A stretch of DNA of 64,000 nt from Rhynchosporium graminicola (lineage: Eukaryota; Ascomycota; Leotiomycetes; Helotiales; Ploettnerulaceae): the NCBI GenBank assembly GCA_900074885.1, contig FJUW01000004.1:496001-560000 (forward strand), read 5' to 3'. The position numbers and the translations under genes are program-made. Below are positions 57,052-64,000 of the stretch, in pieces. How positions within the stretch are numbered: position 1 is the first letter of the stretch; the number at the start of each line of letters is the position of its first letter. The notes under the pieces are model-generated. The model made no database searches. It had not been told where the DNA came from and saw only the letters and a program-made list of their open reading frames with translations.

Positions 57052-60000
57052 TTAAGTGACGGTGTATCTACCACTAGCTGGCGCTCTACCCTCTGCATCA
57101 GCAGCAGCCATAGTACCCTCCTTCAACAATCTCATCAACTCCCTCATCGCGTTGGTGACTACCACCTCAGTATCACCCTCGACTAGAATATACAATTTGG
57201 GATCCCCACCAGCCTGGACATCTTTGCCCGTGGGGTAAAAGCTTCCCTTGGTGGTAATGGAGGTACCAGTCGCTTCCAGGATTTTGGCAACATTGGTTCT
57301 GTTCGTAACAGCCCATCTAGCTTTCTGAGGGAAATCATTAATCTCTAATGTGGCGTGGAAAGCACCAGCATCAGGGCCCTTGTTGTCAATCGGCACACCA
57401 GAGCGTAATTGTCCGGTCTTGTTCAGACGAGCATTGATGGCATCAATGGCTGAAGTGACCTTGTCAAGCGGATTCTTTGATCCACCTCCAGAAGATACTG
57501 CTGTTTCCGTGCGATGAACAGTGATCTTCCCGTCAAGATCAATACCCTTCGGTACTCCGTATAGTTGAGGAGTAGGGGTAGCAACAGACGCAGGCTGTAC
57601 AGTAGAGGCGGCTTTGGAAACAATGTCCTCGTCACCCACTTTGTCCTCTTTCTCTTCCTCGTCATCGCCGTCGGTCTTGTGCGTTTTCCGCTCACGATTT
57701 CTCGCTGCTTCACGCTCTGCATCAAGACGTTCCAAACCTAAACATTAATTAGCATAGGGCCTGAAGCAAGGGAAGGAGTCCAACAATACCTTTACCACCA
57801 AACCCAGAACTATCTTTGGATTTTCCTGTCTTGACCTTATCCCTAAATGACTTCCTCATTTCATTGAGTCTATCTGGTACAATCTGACCTGATTGCTCAA
57901 GAGCTTTCGCTATGCCTACTGAGTATTGCTCCTGCTCTTCGGTGATGAAAGTGACAGCCGTTCCCTTGGCCCCAGCTCTTCCTGTCCGCCCCGCTCTATG
58001 AACATAATCTTCTAAGTGGTTTGGAGCGTCGAAATTGACGACAAGCTTCAGCTGCTTGACGTCTAAGCCACGAGCAGCAACAGAGGTGGCAATCATAATT
58101 GGCACTACTCCAGCTTTGAAGTCATCGATGGTAGAGTCTCGGTCAATCTGATCTTTCCCGCCATGGATGGACATACAAGGATATCCTTTACGCATGAGGT
58201 CTTTCAGAAGGTCATCTGCCTTCTCTTGTCTGTCCACAAAAATAAGGGTTCGAGCATCTTCGTCCTCGTTATAAAGCTCGCCAAGCAACTCGAGGAGACG
58301 ATGGAACTTTTCCTTTTCCTCTCTAACTTCGACCATCTGGGTGATTTCAGGAGCTACGACACTTCTTCCTCCGACTGTGATTTCTACTGGCGACTGCAAA
58401 GTCTTCTTCGCCAAGGCGTCCATGATACGAGGCATCGTAGCAGAGAAAAGGATGGTCTGTCTATCAGGTCGGATGTTGGCGAATATTTTCATAACTTGCG
58501 GCTCAAATCCCATGTCAAACATGCGGTCAGCTTCATCTAACACAACATACGTTACACGACGAAGATTTGTTACTCGGCCAGAGTTAGCAGCAAGGAGATC
58601 TATCATTCTGCCTGGTGTGCAGACAATGATCTCAGCACCTCTCTTCAGATCAGCAATTTGGTCCTTGATAGGAGCTCCTCCGTAGGCACAAACAGCACGA
58701 AGTCCCATGGCTTTTAAGAACGGCTTACACTCTTTGTGTATTTGAGTGGCAAGTTCTCTCGTAGGAGTTACAATCAAACCGATGGGGCCATCTGAGCCTT
58801 CCAAGGGCCGCTGGTCCCGAATGTGACGAAACATTGGGAGCAGGAACGCAATGGTCTTACCGGATCCGGTTTTAGCGACCCCGATGACATCTCTGCCAGA
58901 CATAATGGCTGGAACAGCTTGCATCTGAATGGCTGTCGGCCTCTCATATCCCAGTTTGCGGATGACTTCGAGCGATTGAACGTTGAGACCGCATTGAGAC
59001 CATTTTTGAACGGGTTTGGGAACATCTTTGCCAGCCACCTTGATGCCGTCAAGTTCGAGGCGAAGGTCAGCAAGCTCAGCCTCAGTCATGTCTGCAAGCT
59101 CTGCTGGCTCTGAATAGAAATTCTTTCGAACAGGGTCCAGATCCAGCTTGGCGTAATTGATGGTTGGCAATTCCTTCTTTTTCCTGGCTTTGTTTGCCAT
59201 GGCAAGAATATCGTCAGGATCGGCTTCCATAGCCTTCAGATCTACTTCGTCGTCTCCAAAAAGTGCCTCTGGCTGCTTCTGACTTTTGCTCTTACTCTTG
59301 TTGAATGAATTTGATGTCTTAGGAGCCGCGAAAGGGTCTCCCATTTCCTCCATAAAAGCTTCTAGGGGATCGATCTCCTCATCCTCTTCTATAGCTATTG
59401 GCTCGGATTTTACAGCGTCCTCCATCTTAACATCTTCGATGGCCTCAGTCGACGGGTTCAAGGATTCCTCCATTGCAGTAAGTCCTTGTTCGGCAAGACT
59501 TTGCTCCTGTAACCTCTCTTCGCGCTTTTCTGCAGCGGCTCGAGCGGCAGCGGCTGCCTCTTCTTCAGTGCCGCCATCTTGCATGTCGACATCGTCGTCG
59601 TCATCATCTTCTCCCTCAGCAACGTTAGCGAGCGCAGCATCGTCATCCTCAATGTTTGCCAAAGGTAGGGTTGGTAGCTTTTCTAACTTCTTTCTGGCAT
59701 CATCGTCTTCACCAAAATCCAGTGTTCGCTTCGAGCTAGGCTTTTCGTTGTCGGTAACTGATTTGGCGCCCAATCCGAACGCGTTCAAATTTGCTCTAGC
59801 TTTAGGTAACGCGGATGCTGTAAGAAATATCAGCATGGGTCGAGTGGCTATCAGTAAACTTGGAGTCTTACCCTTGGATGTGCTGTTGAAAGCTGTTGTT
59901 GTTTTGTTAGCCTGTAATCCTTTGATCGAAGAAGTTAAGGTAGCGGACGCTTTGGTTAACTCTTGAAGTGGCAGGTCTTTGCCAAGAGTACTTGCAGAGC

Positions 60001-60866
60001 TCGAGCTTGCTACTGCTTTCTTGGCTATTGCCTTGGGATCGAACTTGCCAGCATAAGGTGCTGGCGATGCAATGCTGTTTGGTGTTGTGGGCGAGGCTGG
60101 TGATGCGACTGTAGGAGATGCATTGGCCCTCTGGTCTATTTGATCAAGAAGCTTCCGCGTACCCCCAGCAGTGAATTCTTTCTCTTTTCGTTCCTTATCC
60201 TCTGCCATTTTCTTCTTCCATGCTTCCAGTTTCGCCAATCGCTCAGCCTTTTTCTCGGCTTCGGTCTGTACAGGAGGCCCTGACGATTTGGCTGGCTGTA
60301 GAATGTCAGTATTTGGATCCCATGCGAATACATTCTTGTGTACTGACATCGCTTGTCCTCGCATTTGCAGTCTTACTTCCAGATTTGCTTGAACTCCCGT
60401 CAGGTCTACTACGAGGCCTTGAGTCAGTAGAAAACTCGCGGCGCCTCCGAGCGCTGTCATAAGAATCCTCTCGCCTGTCTCTGAATTCTCGCTCCCGACT
60501 CCTGCGCCGTCGCCTGTCTGGAGAACGATCCCGATCGAATCTGTCCCGGCGATCTCTCGAACGATCTCTTCGTCCAGAACTGTAGAAGTTTTCATCTCTT
60601 CGGTCCGCTGAACGATCTCTCCGTCTCGGCGCATCGCGATCTCGATGGCGGCGCTGTTTCACAAAGCGATCAGTATGTTGTGATTGAAATGCAACAAGGC
60701 TGTGGTATCTCACTTCTATACTTCGAGAGCGGCTCCGTCTTCGCTGCGAGCGGACATCTTCTCTCCTATCCCTGTCGCGTCTGATATCCTCCTCTCTTTT
60801 GACTCGTTTCGAGGAGTGGTGGCTTCCTGCAGGCGATGGTGAGCGAGACTCCCTGTGTCGAGCCAT
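57052..60866 (-). CDS. PRP5: DEAD-box splicing helicase Prp5
   Basis: ATP-dependent RNA helicase that remodels U2 snRNP during pre-spliceosome assembly. Five exons: 60866-60714, 60653-60348, 60295-59872, 59817-57790 and 57737-57052, giving 1,198 aa. The N-terminal about 150 residues are an RS/RD-rich region. A charged linker contains [14 protein letters not shown], the position of the Prp5 DPLD motif (here DPLE). Helicase motifs follow in order: Q motif with [60 protein letters not shown] and [10 protein letters not shown]. The C-terminal domain has the KH-like [15 protein letters not shown] block typical of Prp5/DDX46. Introns are 47-60 bp. Divergent from the mitochondrial HMG gene. Confidence 0.96.
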
Positions 60867-61276
60867 TTTGCCCCAAGTTGATGGCAGATATACTTTCTGG
60901 CAAGACGGTACTCCGATCCAGTCCTAGCACTGATCGTTTCGAAACAAGTATTTGTTGCAGGTCACGGAGATTATGTGTAGAGTCGGCGAAAATTAATTCG
61001 TTTATGGAGAATTTCGATAAGATGCGGTAACATTTGAGTTGGGGTTGTATTTGGTAAAGTGATGGCAGATCGCAACGGGTAGAGTTCGGCATACAGGGGT
61101 GTTACACAAGCGCGCGTCAAGGTATGCTCGTGTGTTGAAATCAAGGGGATTCTGGGTTTGAGCTTGAGCTTGAGAATCGAATTATTTCAGCCACATCAAC
61201 TACATCCGTATCGAATACCACCACTCACAATCTCCCATTGCAAGTCGCATTGGCTGCGACCTTGAAACAGCCAGCC
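60867..61276. promoter_or_regulatory. Shared upstream region of PRP5 and the HMG-box gene
   Basis: A 410 bp divergent region. An open extension of the HMG frame to 61238 begins with TTG, not ATG, so the start was placed at 61277. Confidence 0.5.
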
Positions 61277-62395
61277 ATGTTATCCAGTATTGGACGCGCC
61301 TCCGTAAGGAGAGTAGTTACGCGTAGTCCCAAGTCAACAAACCGCGCTGCTCAGGGCATATGGCAATTCCAACGCGCTAACATCGAGAACGCCAACAACA
61401 CATCAAATCGATCCCAAGTGAATAACATAACCCGACGATCATATGCCACTGCCACCAAAGCTATCGCAAAGCCCAAAGCCAGCAAGCCAAGCGTCACCTC
61501 GCGAGTTGTCCAGAAGCCAGCGAACAGCGTAAACAAGAAGGTTGTAGCAAAGAAAACCGTCAAAAAGCCCGCCAAGAAGCTTGTCAAGAAACCCATCAAA
61601 AAGGCTCGCAAGCCTGTTGCAAAGCCCGCCAAAAAGCCTGTCAAGAGGGTCAAGAAGCCGAAGTCAGAAGCCCAACTTGCTGCAGCGGCGGCATTGAAGA
61701 AGACTGCGAATTTGAAAGCACTGAAGGCTGCAGCTCTTCAAGCCCCAGATGCCAAACCGACGAAACCGTGGCTGTTATACGTGAGCGACATGATCGTAAA
61801 CCGTGAACCAGGCCAGTCTTTTGGAGATATAATCCAAGCTACAGCCAACAAGTGGAAGAATCTCAGTCCTGCAGAGCTAGAGGTAAGGTTTGAAATCATC
61901 ATTCGGACAAATGCCTAACCATAACAGGTGTACAATCGCAGAGCCAACGAGAACAAGGCAGAAAATGCCGCAGCCTACAAAAAATGGGTTGAAAGCCATA
62001 CTCCCGATGAGATTCGCCAGGCCAATCTTGCACGCGCAGCTTTGCGAAGGCTCAAAGGCAATAAAGCTAAAAAGCCATCTAACATCAAGGATGAACGTCA
62101 ACCAAAACGTGCGCTGAGTGCTCAATTCTTCTTCCATCGGGAGAGATGGGCCTCTGGCGATCTCAAGGGTATTCGTATACCAGATGCGACTGCGCTTCTT
62201 TTCAAGGAGTGGAATGAGCTATCACCCGCTCAAAAACAGGTAACCCATCTCCCGAGATCTGTTACATATTAGCAGTATCTAAAGAGTTTATAGGTTTACA
62301 AAGAACGCGAAGTTGCAGCAAAGCAGGCATATGTCGAGGAACACAGGGCAGTTTTCAAGCGTGATCCCCCGCATACGAAAATAGAAGTCAAGTAG
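61277..62395 (+). CDS. Mitochondrial HMG-box DNA-binding protein (Abf2/mtHMG type)
   Basis: Likely packages mitochondrial DNA. Three exons, 61277-61882, 61928-62239 and 62294-62395, give 339 aa. The N-terminus (MLSSIGRASVRRVVTRSPKS) is a typical mitochondrial presequence. Residues about 75-150 form a Lys/Ala/Pro-rich, histone H1-like linker with repeated KKPAKK-type motifs. HMG box A begins near 160 (KPTKPWLLYVSDMI, then ATANKWKNLSPAELEVYNRR). Box B begins near 259 (QPKRALSAQFFFHRERW, then LLFKEWNELSPAQKQVYKER) and continues across the last intron. Both introns fall after the equivalent SPAELE/SPAQKQ positions of the two boxes, which hints that the boxes arose by duplication of an intron-containing unit. 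Confidence 0.92.
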
Positions 62396-63143
62396 ACGAC
62401 CCTCGGCCATCGAACATTTCCTTGGATGAGCAACTTCATGTATGTGATTGGGTGGAGGATTGCTTTGGGTGGTGATGGGCTCGGTGGGTGATGGGCTATG
62501 TAGCATAAAGTCAGGGGAGGTTAGTGGTTTGAGTACCTCTACCTAGGTACCGTAAAATGCTTGCTTGAAAGAAGTTTCACATATGTACTACTGTACCGAA
62601 TACCTATGGTTGGAACAATGGCGCGATTAATTTGGAGATGGTGTATCTGCGACGTGCAGATCGTATTGCTGTTTCTCAGTTGATAATGTTACACTGTACG
62701 ATGTCAGCACGAATGGGAACTGCACTACAGCCACGACCATATGCAAAGTTATCAGTGAACATGGTTCGAGGGAATAATTCTATTGAACCACCCGCTAGAA
62801 TGTACAAAATGGATGAGCTACAAGACTCTTATATTCATTCTTGCATCATTAGGGCTAAATAAACACTCAATATGATTCGGCTCCCCTAGTAAATACTCTT
62901 GCTTGCTGGGAGATCCCGCATGGCTTGGAAGGATCGTATCGCTACCCTCAACAGCAATGTAAATACATCATTACGCAGACATCACTTTTCCTCTTGCTTC
63001 CAAGTCTCACAACGGCTATATCACTTATGGTTCCCTGTTCCGAGTCAACGGAAGAGGGTTAGCGAGAGAAAGTCAACAAAACAGAGTCAACAATTTGTAT
63101 TTACGAGGCCAGTTATCTATCGCCCCTTCTCATGATCATGACT
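62396..63143. other. Convergent intergenic region
   Basis: A 748 bp stretch between the HMG gene and the aldo/keto reductase 3' ends; no further gene supported. Confidence 0.5.
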
Positions 63144-64000
63144 TTACTTCTTACCCTCCAGATCGGTATAGAATTTATAGCCGAACGATTCACTTGGGTC
63201 ATTGAATCTCAGCTTCTTGTCAATACCGTCAATCTTCTTCATGTCCTCCTCGGGAAGCTTGAAGTCGCCCTCCAAGTTCTGAGCAATGCGAGATGGTGTC
63301 TTGGATTTAGGCAGGACGGAATGTCCGCGTGCGATCCCCCACGCGAGGGCTACCTGTCCACCAGTTTTGTTGTGCTTCTTTCCGATCTCAACTAGAACGG
63401 GATCATCCTATACCATGGTCAGCCATCACTCAACATCACTCATCTTAAATTCCAATGACATACCATCAGCTTGCCCATGTTCTGCCCGGAGCTATAGATC
63501 TCGTTCTGGTTTCCAAAGGGCGAATAATGCTGAACATGAATGCCCTTCTCTTTGTGCCAATCGCAGAATTCCTTCTGCTGTAACCAAGGATGGCATTCGA
63601 TCTGATGAGCTGCTGGCACAACATTGCCTTCTTTAAGCAAAGTCTCCATCTCCTTTTTTGAAAAATTGGATACCCCGATAGCGCGGGCTTTGCCAGTTGA
63701 GGTGAGCTTCTCCATGGCTTTCCAGGTGTCGACGTAGCTGATGTCGCTGGTTTCCGTCGTGCCGTTGGAGTCTTTAGGGAATTTGTTGTCGCCTGGCTTG
63801 AAGGCTGAGGGCCAATGAATCAAGTACAAATCGACATAATCCATGCCGAGGTCTTTGAGGGATTGGTCAAGAGCACCCTCGACATCTTCGGGCTTGTGCT
63901 TGTTGTTCCAGAGCTTGGTAGTAATGAACAGCTTCGAGCGGTCAATACCGCTCTTCTTGATAGCTGCTCCAACCATGGGCTCAGTGCCGTAGACTGTTTC
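63144..64000 (-). CDS. Aldo/keto reductase, 5' end beyond the window
   Basis: NAD(P)H-dependent carbonyl reductase of the AKR superfamily (Gcy1/Ypr1-like). Two exons are visible: the one running in from beyond 64000 to 63464, and 63407-63144, ending in LEGKK at the TAA. The visible part begins ETVYGTEPMVG, with Tyr in the position of the catalytic YGNE-type tyrosine. The catalytic Lys lies in FITTKLWN, and the His in DLYLIHWPSAF. NADP-contact segments AIGVSNFS, ECHPWLQQ and the C-terminal LPKSKTPSRIAQNLEGDF are intact. The N-terminus, including the catalytic Asp, is missing only because the window ends. The split GKLM/DDPVLVEIG is in phase 0. Confidence 0.93.

Overview
The window is nuclear DNA of a filamentous ascomycete (Pezizomycotina). 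Genes carry one to seven short introns of about 45-280 bp with GT...CTNAY...AG signals. Gene content is fungal (Atp10, Def1, a Zap1-like zinc-finger factor, verprolin, Gid4, an HVA1/TUDOR protein), and the only recognisable transposon shows the C-to-T decay left by repeat-induced point mutation (RIP). The overall look suits Leotiomycetes, but that placement is an inference. Twenty-five protein genes are supported: 24 appear complete and one aldo/keto reductase runs off the right end. No rRNA, tRNA, CRISPR array, prophage or bacterial operon was seen.

Layout. 1-1424: a complete Tc1/mariner element with a RIP-killed DD34E transposase. 1942-11322: SEC26 (beta-COP), mago nashi, GID4, a UPF0132 membrane protein and an AAA ATPase. 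11323-20837: a 9.5 kb gene-poor stretch holding an imperfect 115 bp tandem duplication, a possible small secreted protein, an HVA1/TUDOR-domain protein with a long lysine/aspartate tail, and apparent gene relics. 20838-34000: a secreted L-amino-acid oxidase, an unknown protein, DEF1, ERV29/SURF4 and verprolin. 34422-40721: a mitochondrial-type membrane protein, a CHORD-CS co-chaperone, a glutaredoxin-like protein and an HpcH/HpaI aldolase. 40722-44349: a 3.6 kb gene-free stretch rich in microsatellites, with one undetermined base. 44350-64000: gluconokinase, branched-chain keto-acid dehydrogenase E2, ATP10, GOS1, RPL35, a Zap1-like factor, a small N-myristoylated-type protein, PRP5, a mitochondrial HMG-box protein and the partial aldo/keto reductase.

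Many genes sit head to head over short shared upstream regions: SEC26/mago, unknown/DEF1, verprolin/mitochondrial membrane protein, CHORD/glutaredoxin, BCKDH-E2/ATP10, GOS1/RPL35 and PRP5/mtHMG. Themes are housekeeping: ER-Golgi traffic (SEC26, ERV29, GOS1), RNA splicing and the exon-junction complex (PRP5, MAGO), transcription and proteolysis (DEF1, GID4, Zap1-like), mitochondria (ATP10, BCKDH-E2, HMG-box, membrane protein) and carbon or nitrogen metabolism (LAAO, gluconokinase, aldolase, reductase).

I found no convincing new multi-gene system. The most useful observations are the dated transposon death, unusual exon structures (an ATG-only exon in RPL35, a GC-AG intron in mago, tiny exons in verprolin), a 90-codon upstream ORF overlapping the ATP10 start, a 12-cysteine cluster in the Zap1-like factor, and a candidate small secreted protein in the gene-poor tract.
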